DNA from: Thermophilibacter gallinarum
GTDB lineage: Bacteria > Actinomycetota > Coriobacteriia > Coriobacteriales > Atopobiaceae
NCBI RefSeq assembly: GCF_014982725.1
Contig: NZ_JADCJZ010000001.1
Coordinates: 372,001 to 436,000 of the forward strand
Direction: 5' to 3'
DNA length: 64,000 bases
In this document: piece after piece, positions 49,023-59,332 of the stretch
Numbering within the stretch: position 1 is the first letter of the stretch
Layout: the number at the start of each line of letters is the position of its first letter
Translations under genes and position numbers: made by a program
The notes under the pieces: generated by a model
Told to the model about the DNA's origin: nothing
What the model saw: only the letters and a program-made list of their open reading frames with translations
The model's database searches: none

Positions 49023-51054
49023 GGGCGGTCCCTCCGTCCGGGAGGCGGTCTCCCTGTTCCGGGACGACGAGGGCGGCTTCACGACGGTCGCCGCGGCGGT
49101 CTCGCTCCTGCTGAGCCTGACGCTGGTCTTCGCGTCCGCCTCGGCCGCCTGGGTGTCGGCCCGCTCGGCCGAGGTCCAGCGCGTGGCCGACGCGGCGGCG
49201 ATGGCGGGTGCCAACGTGGTGGCGCGCTTCTCCACCATCGCCCAGGTCACGGACGCCTGCGTCCTGAGCATGGGGCTCACGGGGGTCGTCGTGTACGGCG
49301 GGGGCCTGGTGGCGTCGTGCGTTCCCGGGCTCACCTCGACGGGCCTCGAGCTGTGCGCCGCCGGGGGGAGGATACTCGAGGCGCGGCGCACGTTCGCGAG
49401 CTCGGCGGCCGACGGCCTCGCGCGGCTCGAGAAGGCCCTCCCGGCGCTCGTGGTGGCGAACTCCTCCTCGTGCGTCGCCGCCAACTCCGAGGACGGGCTC
49501 TCCTACGCGGGCTGCGCGCTCCCGTTCCCCACGACGTCCGCGTCCGATTTCTCCGCCTTCGAGGCGGACGTCGACGACGCGCGGATGGGGGAGCTCTCTG
49601 AGCGGATGCGGGACGCGTCTGCGGAGGCCGAGGAGGCGAAGGACGCCGCGGACGACGCGCTCCTGCGCGGCTGGATGGCGGACTGCGGCTCGCGGCCCTA
49701 CTCGCTCTACGAGCGCGCGTCCTCGCTTGCGGGCCTCGACGGCTCCGCGAACCCCTACTATGCCTCTCCGGAGAGCTGGACCTTCGGGGTCGCGCTCATG
49801 CGGGCGCGCGAGTACTACGCCGCTCGGCTCGCCTCGGCTCGCGTCGACGGGCGCACGCCGGAGGAGCTCACGGACGCGGCCTGCCGGCGTGCGTTCTACG
49901 CCTACGCCCTCGAGAGGGTCCGTGCGGGCTCCTGGGCCGAGCTCGCCGACGGGACCGTCGTCTCCGACCTCCCGAGCCTGCCGAGAAACGCGGACGAGAC
50001 CCGGGCGTGCGAGCTCTACACGCGCCGGGACTGGCCCTGCACGACCGAGGGCGGCTCCCGCACGCTCCATTGCTCGCTCGCCTGCCCGGGCGCGCTGGGC
50101 GGGGCGTCCGGGACTGCGTCGCTCCAGGAGCTCGAGGCCGGCACGGTCTCTGCCTGCGACGAGTGCCGGATGGACGTGGGGGACCTCGGGCGCGTGGCGG
50201 CCGCGTCGACCTCCATCGAGAACGGCTTCGAGCACCACTGGCGGATCATCGTCGAGGCGTCCGAGGACTACGAGGCCGCCCGCGCCGAGCTCGCGGAGGC
50301 CGAGAGGAGGACGAGGGAGCTCGCGGAGGAGGGGGAGGACGCCTTCTCCGACGCGCTCGAGGAGCTCTCCGTGGAGCGCCCCACGCTGTGCCCGCCGGGC
50401 GCCTGGGGTTGCGTGGCGGTGGTCGCGCGCGGGGAGGGTGCCGTCGTCCCCACCGAGCTCACCGCCTCGTTCCTCGAGTCTGCCGAGCTTCCCGCGGGGT
50501 CGGCGGTCGCCGCGGCGACGCTCGCCCCGGACGAGGCGACCGCCGAGAACAACGTCCTCTCGCGCTTCCTCGACTCCGTCTCGGCGGGGGACTCCGCGAT
50601 CGGGGGCGCCCTGGACGGCGTGACCGACCTCTGGGGCGAGCTGCTGGTCGGGTACGGGTCGGCGTACGGGAGCGTCGCCGACGCGGGGTCGAGGTTCCTC
50701 GACGGCGTCGACGGGGTCCTGGGCGGCAGCGTCGGCTCCTGGCTGAAGGGGAGGCTCGAGGGGGTGATGGAGGGGCTCGGGTTCGACCCCGTCGACATGC
50801 GCCTCAGAAAGCCGGTCCTCACGAACACCCAGGACGTCCTCGACCGGGCCGGATTCGAGCGGACGTCCACCGTTCGCTCGCTCGTGGCGCGGCTGCCGGA
50901 CGCCGCGACGCCGTACGACTTCGCGCGCGCCGTCGGGGTGCTCCTCACGGGCGGGGAGGGTGGCACGCTCACGATCGCGGAGCTGGAGATACCCGGGACG
51001 GGCGTCTCGATCCCGCTCGAGGTCGACCTCTCGTTCCTGGGGGCGGCGTCATGA
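48997..51054 (+). CDS. Large TadG-like pilus-associated protein
   Basis: 685-residue protein with one N-terminal hydrophobic helix after E-G-G-F-T-T-V-A-A-A-V-S, resembling the TadE/TadG N-terminus, and V-A-D-A-A-A-M-A-G-A, the usual TadG post-helix motif. The long exterior part is Cys-rich (C-E-L-Y-T-R-R-D-W-P-C and further clusters) and contains a coiled-coil-like E/A/R-rich helix at about 420-455. It is longer than most TadG proteins and lacks a recognisable VWA MIDAS. It may be a tip adhesin or a surface-exposed platform partner. Overlaps both neighbours, so it is part of the operon. Confidence 0.7.
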   Translation: MRGSRSGSEGGPSVREAVSLFRDDEGGFTTVAAAVSLLLSLTLVFASASAAWVSARSAEVQRVADAAAMAGANVVARFSTIAQVTDACVLSMGLTGVVVYGGGLVASCVPGLTSTGLELCAAGGRILEARRTFASSAADGLARLEKALPALVVANSSSCVAANSEDGLSYAGCALPFPTTSASDFSAFEADVDDARMGELSERMRDASAEAEEAKDAADDALLRGWMADCGSRPYSLYERASSLAGLDGSANPYYASPESWTFGVALMRAREYYAARLASARVDGRTPEELTDAACRRAFYAYALERVRAGSWAELADGTVVSDLPSLPRNADETRACELYTRRDWPCTTEGGSRTLHCSLACPGALGGASGTASLQELEAGTVSACDECRMDVGDLGRVAAASTSIENGFEHHWRIIVEASEDYEAARAELAEAERRTRELAEEGEDAFSDALEELSVERPTLCPPGAWGCVAVVARGEGAVVPTELTASFLESAELPAGSAVAAATLAPDEATAENNVLSRFLDSVSAGDSAIGGALDGVTDLWGELLVGYGSAYGSVADAGSRFLDGVDGVLGGSVGSWLKGRLEGVMEGLGFDPVDMRLRKPVLTNTQDVLDRAGFERTSTVRSLVARLPDAATPYDFARAVGVLLTGGEGGTLTIAELEIPGTGVSIPLEVDLSFLGAAS

Positions 51055-51542
51055 GCGGCGTCGGGGGAGGGCGCTGCCTCGCGCCGCTCGCGTCCCGGGA
51101 GGGCCAGATGACGGTCGAGCTCGCGGTGGTCACGCCCGTCGTCATCGTGGTCGCGCTCGTCGTGCTCAACCTCATGGGCTTCGTGGAGGCCTGCGCGGCG
51201 TTCGACCAGGTGGCCCTCGACGCCGTCGTGGCGCAGGGCGTGGCACCGTCCGGCGAGCAGAGCGAGGGCCGCGCCGCCGCGGAGGTCCGCTCCGCGATCG
51301 AGGAGCTTCTCGGCAGGGAGGGGCGCTGCGAGGTGGAGGTGCGCGCCGAGGCGGTCGGCATGGGGGCGACCTCCTCCGGGCTGGTCATGTCGCCGCTGCT
51401 CACGCGCTACGTGTGCACGTTGACCTATCGCCCGTGGCCGCGCCTGCTGCGCATGCCGGGGGTGACCTACGAGGCTCCCCTCGCGCTGCGTCACGAGTGC
51501 GAGCTCGTCGTCGATCGGTTCAGGCCGGGGGTGGTGATGTGA
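51051..51542 (+). CDS. TadE/TadF-like pseudopilin
   Basis: 163-residue protein with leader R-E-G and mature start Q-M-T-V-E-L-A-V-V-T-P-V-V, Glu5 and a hydrophobic helix, the TadE/F pattern. An exterior domain of about 120 residues has three Cys. ATG overlaps the previous stop (ATGA). It is the third TadE/G-type gene in a row, and with the two Flp-type genes makes five prepilin-like products in one operon. Confidence 0.78.
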   Translation: MSGVGGGRCLAPLASREGQMTVELAVVTPVVIVVALVVLNLMGFVEACAAFDQVALDAVVAQGVAPSGEQSEGRAAAEVRSAIEELLGREGRCEVEVRAEAVGMGATSSGLVMSPLLTRYVCTLTYRPWPRLLRMPGVTYEAPLALRHECELVVDRFRPGVVM

Positions 51543-51543
51543 G

Positions 51544-51924
51544 GTGGGCTTGGTGAGGCTGGTGTCGGACGAGCGCCCGGGGACCGTCTACGAGCTGCGC
51601 GTCCTGGGAACCTGGCTCGAGCGCCTTCGCGGGCTGCTCGGCACGGGGCCCGACGCGGCACCCGTCATGCTCGTGCGCTGTCGCTCGATCCACACCTTCG
51701 GGATGGGGTATGCGCTCGACGTGGCGCTCGTGGGGGAGCGGGGCAAGGTGCTCGCCGTGCGCCGCGCCCTCGAGCCGCGAACGACGCTCTCGCATCCCCG
51801 GGCGTGCTGCGTCCTCGAGCGGCCGGCGTCGGCGGAGCCGTGGGTCGAGGAGGGGGAGCACCTTCGGGTCACCTCCCTGGTCCTGGGGTTCGAGGGGGCC
51901 TGCGCCGCCGGGGGCGAGGCGTGA
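51544..51924 (+). CDS. DUF192 family protein
   Basis: 126-residue protein with the DUF192 core V-R-C-R-S-I-H-T-F-G-M and D-V-A-L-V-G-E-R-G-K-V-L-A-V. DUF192 proteins are small beta-barrel proteins, often secreted and found beside tad genes. Here there is no signal peptide, so it is probably cytosolic. The R-T-T-L-S-H-P-R segment followed by C-C-V-L-E is the C-terminal half of the family. GTG 51544 is used; GTG 51553 has the better-placed GAGGTGGG site. It lies between the last TadE-like gene and the FHA gene. Confidence 0.75.
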   Translation: MGLVRLVSDERPGTVYELRVLGTWLERLRGLLGTGPDAAPVMLVRCRSIHTFGMGYALDVALVGERGKVLAVRRALEPRTTLSHPRACCVLERPASAEPWVEEGEHLRVTSLVLGFEGACAAGGEA

Positions 51925-51942
51925 TCAGAGAGGAGAGGAGAG

Positions 51943-52446
51943 ATGGAGTACCGGAAGAAGACCTGTCCGCGCTGCGGCGCGGAGCTCTACGAGGACATGG
52001 GCGTGTGCTACGGATGCCTGTACGACTTCACGAGGGACGGGTCTCGTCGCGATCGCCTGCTGCCGGAGCCCCCGCTCGTCGACGAGGGCGGCCAGGACAC
52101 GGTCCCGCTGGGCGAGGCGCTCGCCCGCGTCCCGGAGGAGGTCGGCCTGCGGCTGAGCACGGCCTCGGTGGACGCGTGGGTGGGCGTCCCGCCGGAGGGG
52201 CTCTCGCTCGGGCGCGACCCCTCGAACGACGTCGTCCTCCACTCGCCCGCGGTCTCGCGCCGGCACCTCCGGCTCGTCCCCACGCCGGACGGCATGGAGG
52301 CGACCGACCTCGACGCCACGAACCCGACCCGCTACCGCGGTAGGGACCTGCGGGGCGCCGTCATCGTGCCGTACGGCGACTCCGTCGACGTCTGCGGCTG
52401 CGTCCTCACCATGACCGGACCGAAGGGCGCCCAGAAAAGTCTTTGA
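51943..52446 (+). CDS. Zinc-ribbon and FHA-domain protein
   Basis: 167-residue cytosolic protein. An N-terminal zinc ribbon uses C-P-R-C and C-Y-G-C (residues 8-25). A linker with many acidic and Pro residues follows, and a FHA domain occupies about 70-165: L-S-L-G-R-D-P-S-N-D-V-V-L and S-R-R-H-L-R-L hold the conserved Gly-Arg, Ser and His that bind phosphothreonine. It is last in the tad operon (18 bp after the DUF192 gene, GAGAGGAG ribosome site). It may couple pilus assembly to a Ser/Thr kinase; no kinase is in the window. The tRNA promoter begins inside its 3' end. Confidence 0.85.
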   Translation: MEYRKKTCPRCGAELYEDMGVCYGCLYDFTRDGSRRDRLLPEPPLVDEGGQDTVPLGEALARVPEEVGLRLSTASVDAWVGVPPEGLSLGRDPSNDVVLHSPAVSRRHLRLVPTPDGMEATDLDATNPTRYRGRDLRGAVIVPYGDSVDVCGCVLTMTGPKGAQKSL

Positions 52447-52470
52447 CACGCGGGGCGAGTTTGGTATAGT
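52443..52470 (+). promoter_or_regulatory. Promoter of tRNA-Phe
   Basis: Near-consensus TTGACA (52443-52448) and TATAGT (52465-52470) are separated by 16 bp, 16 bp before the tRNA 5' end. It is the best sigma70-type promoter in the window and overlaps the stop codon of the FHA gene. Confidence 0.85.
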
Positions 52471-52486
52471 AATTCCCGCACCAAAT

Positions 52487-52562
52487 GGCTGGGTAGCTCA
52501 GTTGGTAGAGCAGGGGACTGAAAATCCCCGTGTCAGGGGTTCGACTCCCTTCCCCGCCACCA
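52487..52562 (+). tRNA. tRNA-Phe(GAA)
   Basis: 76-nt gene with encoded CCA. The D-arm is GCTC/GAGC, the anticodon stem GGGGA/TCCCC encloses CTGAAAA with anticodon GAA, and the T-arm loop is TTCGACT. The 7-bp acceptor stem pairs except for a U4-C69 mismatch (GGCTGGG against CCCCGCC). The variable loop is 5 nt. It is the cognate tRNA of pheST and of the T-box. Confidence 0.95.
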
Positions 52563-52570
52563 GAACTTTC

Positions 52571-52610
52571 GCAGGTCGGAGGCCGTGTGTCTCCGGCCTG
52601 CTTTGTTTTT
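52571..52610 (+). terminator. Terminator of tRNA-Phe
   Basis: GCAGGTCGGAG pairs with CTCCGGCCTGC (11 bp with one T-G pair, 9-nt loop), followed by TTTGTTTTT. Confidence 0.88.
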
Positions 52611-52624
52611 CTCGGCGCGTCGCC

Positions 52625-52963
52625 CTAGTAGCGGACCTCGAAGTCCCGCTCTCCGCGCACCACGTCGATCTCATCGCGCTGGTCGATGGAGTAGCTCGGG
52701 CGCATTCCCCGCCGGCCCATCTCCTCGAGCATCCGCGAGAAGAACGCCCCCACGCGCTCCGGCTCGCCCTGGACCTCGGCCGTGACGGAGCCGTCGGGCT
52801 CGTTCCGCACCCAGCCGGTGACGGAGAGCCCGCGCGCGACCATCGCCGCGGTCCAGCGGAAGCCGACGCCCTGCACCCTGCCGACGAAGCGCACGCGCAG
52901 CCTCACGGCGTTCTCGGGCGTCTCCGCCCCGTCGTCGTCGCGCCTCCTCCAGAACGCAGCCAT
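52625..52963 (-). CDS. Acylphosphatase
   Basis: 112-residue cytosolic enzyme that hydrolyses acyl phosphates. The signature V-R-F-V-G-R-V-Q-G-V-G-F-R-W has the catalytic Arg, and G-W-V-R-N-E-P-D-G-S-V carries the catalytic Asn. The family is about 90 residues; here an extra N-terminal 20 residues, rich in Arg/Asp (R-R-R-D-D-D), precede the core. GGGAGG lies upstream of the start. It is convergent with the tRNA terminator. Confidence 0.9.
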   Translation of the reverse strand: MAAFWRRRDDDGAETPENAVRLRVRFVGRVQGVGFRWTAAMVARGLSVTGWVRNEPDGSVTAEVQGEPERVGAFFSRMLEEMGRRGMRPSYSIDQRDEIDVVRGERDFEVRY

Positions 52964-53081
52964 CGCGGCCTCCCGTCTCGACCCGTCAAGTATGTGGCGC
53001 TCCCATGGCGCCCCGGCGCTCCCGTGGCCCGTTGCTACAATAGTACCCGCGCCTTCAGGCCTACGCATACGGGAGAGAACG

Positions 53082-54980
53082 ATGGGCTGCACACGAAGAG
53101 AGTTTCTCGCTCTGGCGTCCGTGGGGACGCTCGCCGGCGTGGCGGGCTGCACGCCGGCCCAGAAGGAGACGGAGCCCCCGGCAGACGACGCCGCCCAGGA
53201 GACGCCCCCCGTCGACCTCGCCGAGTTCGAGAGCCTGGCGCTCGACCCCTCGGCGTGGCACTACGACGAGGAGGGGGACATCTACTACCAGCTTGGCCTC
53301 ACCTACTGCCTCGCCCCCGCGACCGAGACCTACGAGTCCCTGGCGATCTTCGTGCCCGGCGCCTACTTCGACGCCGAGAAGAACGGCGACACGTACACCT
53401 GCACCGTGAACCAGAAGGCCGTGGTGGGGAACTTCACCGCCGCCACCGCGCCCATCCTCATGCCGATCAACTCCGGCGCGCTCTCCGCCCAGGCGAGTCC
53501 GACCGCCTACGGATCCGAGGGGCTGGCCCCCTACCTCGAGCGCGGCTGCGTCTACGTCTACGCGGGCTTCCGTGGCCGCTCCGCCGCGGTGGACACCGCG
53601 ACGGGCTCCGACGCGCTCATACCCGGCGGCGCCCCCTGGCCCGTCGTGGACCTCAAGGCGGCGATCCGCTACCTGCGCTATAACGCCTCCCTGCTGCCCT
53701 GCGACGCCAACCGCGTCTACGTCTTCGGCTTCGGCGCCGGCGGCGGCGTGAGCGCGGTCCTCGGCGCCTCCGGGGACTCCGCCCTCTTCGACCCCTACCT
53801 CGAGGAGATCGGCGCCGTGACGCACGACGCGACGGGCGTCGCCGTCTCCGACGCCCTGGCGGGCAGCGCGTCGTGGTGCCCCGTCACCTCCTACGACATG
53901 GCCGACGCCGCCTACGAGTGGTGCCAGGGCCAGTACGCGGACGGCGGGGAGCGCGCCGAGGGGACGTGGACCCGAGAGCTCTCTCGCGACCTCGCCGGCG
54001 CCTACGCCGCCTGGGTCAACGAGATGGACCTGCGCAGCTCCGACGACTCTCAGCTCACGCTCGACGAGACCGAGGCCGGCGTCTACACGATGGGCTCCTA
54101 TGCCGCGGCCCTTCTCGACGAGATCGACGAGGCGGCCACGCACTTTGTGCAGAACACCGCCTTCCCCTACACCTACACGCCCCAGCGCCTCGAGAACCCG
54201 ATGTTCCCCGGCGACCCCAACCTCGCCACCGCACGCGCCGCCGACCCCGCGTCCCAGCCCGGGGCCTCGGGCGACGCGCCCGCGGACGGGACGGGGACGG
54301 GCGAGGAGCCTGCGCAGCCGGTCGGCGTGTCCCAGGTCCAGTCGACGATCTACGACTCCGCCCAGAGCTACTTCTCGTCCCTCAACGAGGACTCGTGGTG
54401 GATCAACTACAACCACCGCTCCACGAGCGTCTCGGTCTCGAGCCTGCGCGACTTCGTCCTCCACATGCGCCCCGCCGCGCCCGAGGCCGCGCCCTTCGAC
54501 CGGCCCGACCGCAGCTCCCGCGCGAACCAGCTCTTCGGCATCGGCGAGGAGTCCACGCTTCACTTCTCCTCGTGCGTCGCGCAGACGCTCTCCGCCGGCG
54601 CGCAGGACTACGCCGCCTGCGACGGGTGGGACGAGGAGTACGAGACGGCCTGGGCCGAGGACCTCGAGAAGGTCGACGCCCTCGAGACGGACATGGCGAG
54701 CCGCGTCGCCATGATGGAGCCGCTCACATGGCTGAGCGGCCACTACGACGCCTACGGCCAGTCCACCGTAGCGCCCCACTGGCGCGTCAACGAGGGCCTC
54801 TTCGACACGGACGTCTCGCTGTGCGCGGCGGCGAACCTGGTGTTCGCGCTGAGGAAGTACGACGGGGTCGCCGAGGTCGATCACAACCCGGTCTGGGGTC
54901 GCGGCCACGTGCTCGCCGAGCGAAGCGGCTCGGCCGCGGCCAACCTCCTCGACTGGGTCGTCTCCTGCTGCTCCTCGTAA
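53082..54980 (+). CDS. Tat-exported lipoprotein, tannase-like alpha/beta hydrolase with altered nucleophile site
   Basis: 632-residue lipoprotein. The N-terminus has the twin-arginine motif T-R-R-E-F-L-A-L-A and lipobox V-A-G-C (Cys near 23), so it is Tat-exported and lipid-anchored. The body resembles subtype B tannase/feruloyl-esterase-like proteins: S-L-A-I-F-V-P-G-A-Y-F-D, D-L-K-A-A-I-R-Y-L-R-Y-N, and N-R-V-Y-V-F-G-F-G-A-G-G-G (214-222). In such proteins the nucleophile elbow reads F-G-M-S-G-G-G; here Gly218 takes the expected Ser position. A Pro/Ala/Thr linker lies at about 385-420. Either the enzyme is inactive, or another Ser acts (S224). The assignment is from memory of the family. 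Confidence 0.65.
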   Translation: MGCTRREFLALASVGTLAGVAGCTPAQKETEPPADDAAQETPPVDLAEFESLALDPSAWHYDEEGDIYYQLGLTYCLAPATETYESLAIFVPGAYFDAEKNGDTYTCTVNQKAVVGNFTAATAPILMPINSGALSAQASPTAYGSEGLAPYLERGCVYVYAGFRGRSAAVDTATGSDALIPGGAPWPVVDLKAAIRYLRYNASLLPCDANRVYVFGFGAGGGVSAVLGASGDSALFDPYLEEIGAVTHDATGVAVSDALAGSASWCPVTSYDMADAAYEWCQGQYADGGERAEGTWTRELSRDLAGAYAAWVNEMDLRSSDDSQLTLDETEAGVYTMGSYAAALLDEIDEAATHFVQNTAFPYTYTPQRLENPMFPGDPNLATARAADPASQPGASGDAPADGTGTGEEPAQPVGVSQVQSTIYDSAQSYFSSLNEDSWWINYNHRSTSVSVSSLRDFVLHMRPAAPEAAPFDRPDRSSRANQLFGIGEESTLHFSSCVAQTLSAGAQDYAACDGWDEEYETAWAEDLEKVDALETDMASRVAMMEPLTWLSGHYDAYGQSTVAPHWRVNEGLFDTDVSLCAAANLVFALRKYDGVAEVDHNPVWGRGHVLAERSGSAAANLLDWVVSCCSS

Positions 54981-54992
54981 GGGGCGCATCGC

Positions 54993-56368
54993 ATGGTCGG
55001 GACGACACGGGGGCAGGGGGGGCCCAGACTCTCCCCGAGAAAGTCGCTCTTCGTGGGCATCACGCTCTTCTCGATGTTCTTCGGGGCGGGAAACCTCATA
55101 CTGCCGCCCCTGCTGGGGGTCCAGGCGGGCAGCGAGGTCGTGCCGGCGCTGCTCGGCTTCCTCGTGGCGGGTGTTGGCCTGCCCGTCCTGGGCATCGTCG
55201 TGGTGGCGCTCTCCGGAACCCTGCGGGAGCTCGCCTCGAGGGTCCACCCGGTCTTCGCGCGTGCGTTCGTCGCGCTCGTCTACCTTGCCATCGGCCCGTG
55301 CCTCGCCATCCCGCGCACGGCCTCGACCGCGTTCGAGATGCTCGCGCCGCTGCTCCCTGCCACCCTGTCGCTCGAGACCTGGCGCGTCGCGTTCTCCGCC
55401 GCGTTCTTCGTCGCGGCGTACGTGCTGGCCATGCACCCCGGTCGGCTCACCCGCCTGCTGGGCCGCGTGACCGGCCCCGCGCTCATCATGCTCATCGTCG
55501 TCGTGGTGGCCTCGGCCGCCCTCGCGCTCGCCGGAGCCTCCGACCTTCCTGCCGCCGCGCCCGTCGCCCCCTACGACGCCGGGGCGGCGACGCAGGGCTT
55601 CCTCACGGGCTACCAGACGATGGACCTGCTCGCGTCGCTCACGTTCGGCATCGTCATCGCCAAGAACGTGCGCGCCCTGGGCGTGACCGAGGACAGGGGC
55701 GTCATGCGCGAGGTGTGCCGCGCGGGCGCGATCGCCGGCGTGCTCATGGTCGCCGTGTACGCGGGCCTCGCGCTCGTGGGCTTCGAGCAGTGCGCCTCGC
55801 TCGCCGGCGCCACCAACGGCGCGACGGTGATCACCGCCTCGGCGACGGGGCATTTCGGCGTCGTCGGCACCGTCGTCGTCGCAGCCATCTTCCTGCTCGC
55901 CTGCCTGAACGTCTGCATCGGCCTCATCAGCTGTTGCGGGACGTACTTCTCGGGAGAGATCCCGCATCTCTCGTACCGCGTCTGCGCCCTCGCGTTCGCC
56001 GCCTTCTCCTGCGCGGTCTCGACCCTCGGGCTCGATGCCATCCTCGCCTTCTCCGGGTCGCTGCTGGGCGTGATGTACCCCGTCGCGATCGTGCTCGTGC
56101 TGCTGGGCATGCTGCGTCGCTGGACGCTCTCCCGCCCGCGCGTCTGGCGCTGGGTCGTCGCCGTGACGGCGCTGGTGAGCGTGGCCGAGGTGGCCCTCCC
56201 GCTGCTCGGGCTGCCGACCGGCGCGCTCCCGCTCTCCGACGCCGGGTTCGGCTGGGTGGTCCCCGCCCTTCTCGCCGCCGCGGCTGCCTGCCTCGCCCCG
56301 TCGGGCGAGAAGGACCGTCCCGCCGGCACCGAGGAACAACGACAAGACCCTCCCCGAAAGGAGACGCC

Positions 56369-56372
<4 letters not shown>
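54993..56372 (+). CDS. brnQ: Branched-chain amino acid carrier BrnQ
   Basis: 459-residue membrane protein with about 12 helices, of the LIVCS family of cation-coupled branched-chain amino acid importers. M-F-F-G-A-G-N-L-I-L-P-P near the start is the family's ion/substrate-binding signature. G-P-C-L-A-I-P-R-T and Y-Q-T-M-D-L-L-A-S-L-T-F-G follow. It starts 12 bp after the tannase-like gene, and its stop overlaps the start of the cyclophilin gene (ATGA). No leucine-responsive regulator is adjacent. The C-terminal 25 residues are polar and cytosolic. Confidence 0.92.
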
Positions 56373-58160
<1,788 letters not shown>

Positions 58161-58303
58161 GGCGCCCGTCCTTCTCGCCGTGCGCGTCTTCGCGGGCGCG
58201 GACGCAGCCTTCGGCCAAAAAGGTAAACGCAATAAGCTATACATATGACCCAATCTTGACAACACCTTATCCGCAAACGGCGTGAATATGCCCTTTTACG
58301 TGC

Positions 58304-58309
58304 TATACT
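58304..58309 (+). promoter_or_regulatory. -10 box upstream of carD
   Basis: TATACT, 25 bp before the carD start. A TTGACA at 58256-58261 is too far upstream to be its -35 box. The surrounding 58200-58330 stretch is distinctly AT-rich, as expected for a promoter region. Confidence 0.5.
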
Positions 58310-58333
58310 TTCCTCACGTGAAAGGAGCGGCGT

Positions 58334-58834
58334 ATGTATTCCGTTGGGGACTACCTCGTTCATCCCGGTCAGGGTGTCTGCCAGGTGAAGGATGTGACGT
58401 CCGGCTCGCAGGCGGTCTACCAGCTGCTTCCCATCGGCAAGCGCCATCCCGTTCACATCAGCTTCCCCGTCGCCAACGAGTCTCGCCTGCGCCCGGTCCT
58501 CTCGCGGGAGGAGGCGCGGCAGATCATCGACGACTACCCGACCATCGAGGTCGAGCGCTTCCAGGCCCGCAACAACTCCCTCGAGGAGGAGCACTATCGC
58601 GCCGAGATGCGACAGGGCACCTGCCTGGACTCCGTTCGCGTCCTGAAGACGTTCCGCTTGCGCATCGAGGAGCTCTCCGCCCGCAACAAGAAGCCCCCCG
58701 TCGCCTACGAGCGCATTCTCAAGGAGGCCCGGGAGCGCTCGTGCGCGGAGCTCGCCGTCGCGCTGGACTGCACGCCCGACGACGTCGTGATGCTCTTCCG
58801 GCGCAGCATGGGCGAGGAGCCCGGGGAGAACTAG
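58334..58834 (+). CDS. carD: CarD-family transcriptional regulator
   Basis: 166-residue protein that binds RNA polymerase beta subunit and stabilises open promoter complexes. N-terminal RNAP-interaction (Tudor-like) domain: Y-S-V-G-D-Y-L-V-H-P-G-Q-G-V-C-Q-V (3-19). The C-terminal helical DNA-binding part covers about 55-160, with R-P-V-L-S-R-E-E-A-R. Length is typical. AAAGGAG precedes ATG 58334. It lies alone downstream of rfbB with an AT-rich promoter. CarD in actinobacteria supports rRNA promoters and stress responses. Confidence 0.9.
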   Translation: MYSVGDYLVHPGQGVCQVKDVTSGSQAVYQLLPIGKRHPVHISFPVANESRLRPVLSREEARQIIDDYPTIEVERFQARNNSLEEEHYRAEMRQGTCLDSVRVLKTFRLRIEELSARNKKPPVAYERILKEARERSCAELAVALDCTPDDVVMLFRRSMGEEPGEN

Positions 58835-58850
58835 CCGCGCCCCGCGCGCC

Positions 58851-58864
58851 GGTTACCGTTTGCG
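58851..58864. repeat. Half copy of the GGTAACG hairpin repeat
   Basis: GGTTACCGTTTGCG, 17 bp after carD, matches one arm of the hairpins at 34054-34159. No complementary arm is present nearby. Confidence 0.45.
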
Positions 58865-58906
58865 TTCCTTGCCGTGTGGGTGCTGTGAGAATCCTGCCCC
58901 TGCCCG

Positions 58907-58912
58907 TACAAT
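58907..58912 (+). promoter_or_regulatory. -10 box upstream of the ACT-domain gene
   Basis: TACAAT, 42 bp before the ACT-domain start codon. No convincing -35 box. Confidence 0.4.
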
Positions 58913-58953
58913 GGTGGGGCTGAACGGATTCGAGACAGGAGGCGAGGAACGCC

Positions 58954-59250
58954 ATGACCATATCCGACGCTACGAAGACCTCTGACGACAGGGCCGTGAT
59001 CACCGTCCTGGGCGGTGACCGCCCGGGCATCGTCGCCGCCGTCGCCGGCGCGCTCAGCGAGCGCGAGGCCAACATCCTCGACATCTCCCAGACCATCCTG
59101 CAGGGCATCTTCACGATGACGATGCTCGTGGACCTCGCGGGCACGGACTTCTCGTCACTCAAGGACTGCCTCGACGAGCTTGCCGAGGGTCTTGGCGTCC
59201 AGATCACGATGCAGCGCGAGAAGGTCTTCCGCTACATGTACCGCCTCTAG
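58954..59250 (+). CDS. ACT-domain protein (UPF0237 type)
   Basis: 98-residue protein that is a single ACT domain of the glycine-cleavage-repressor/UPF0237 kind: V-I-T-V-L-G-G-D-R-P-G-I-V-A-A-V-A (15-31) and N-I-L-D-I-S-Q-T-I-L. Such proteins bind amino acids or act as regulatory subunits; the specific ligand is unknown. AGGAGG lies upstream of ATG 58954. It is followed by citrate synthase after 82 bp and may be co-transcribed. Confidence 0.85.
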   Translation: MTISDATKTSDDRAVITVLGGDRPGIVAAVAGALSEREANILDISQTILQGIFTMTMLVDLAGTDFSSLKDCLDELAEGLGVQITMQREKVFRYMYRL

Positions 59251-59332
59251 GCCCCGCGCCGGAGGGAAGCTCAGACTCGGACGGCGCGTCGGGCCCCGCC
59301 CCTCGCCCCGCAGCCCGAGGGAGGAGGCACGC

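Noticed and set aside
52487-52624. Integration of a mobile island at tRNA-Phe
   Set aside because: No integrase gene and no direct repeat of the tRNA 3' end were found; ordinary genes follow the terminator.
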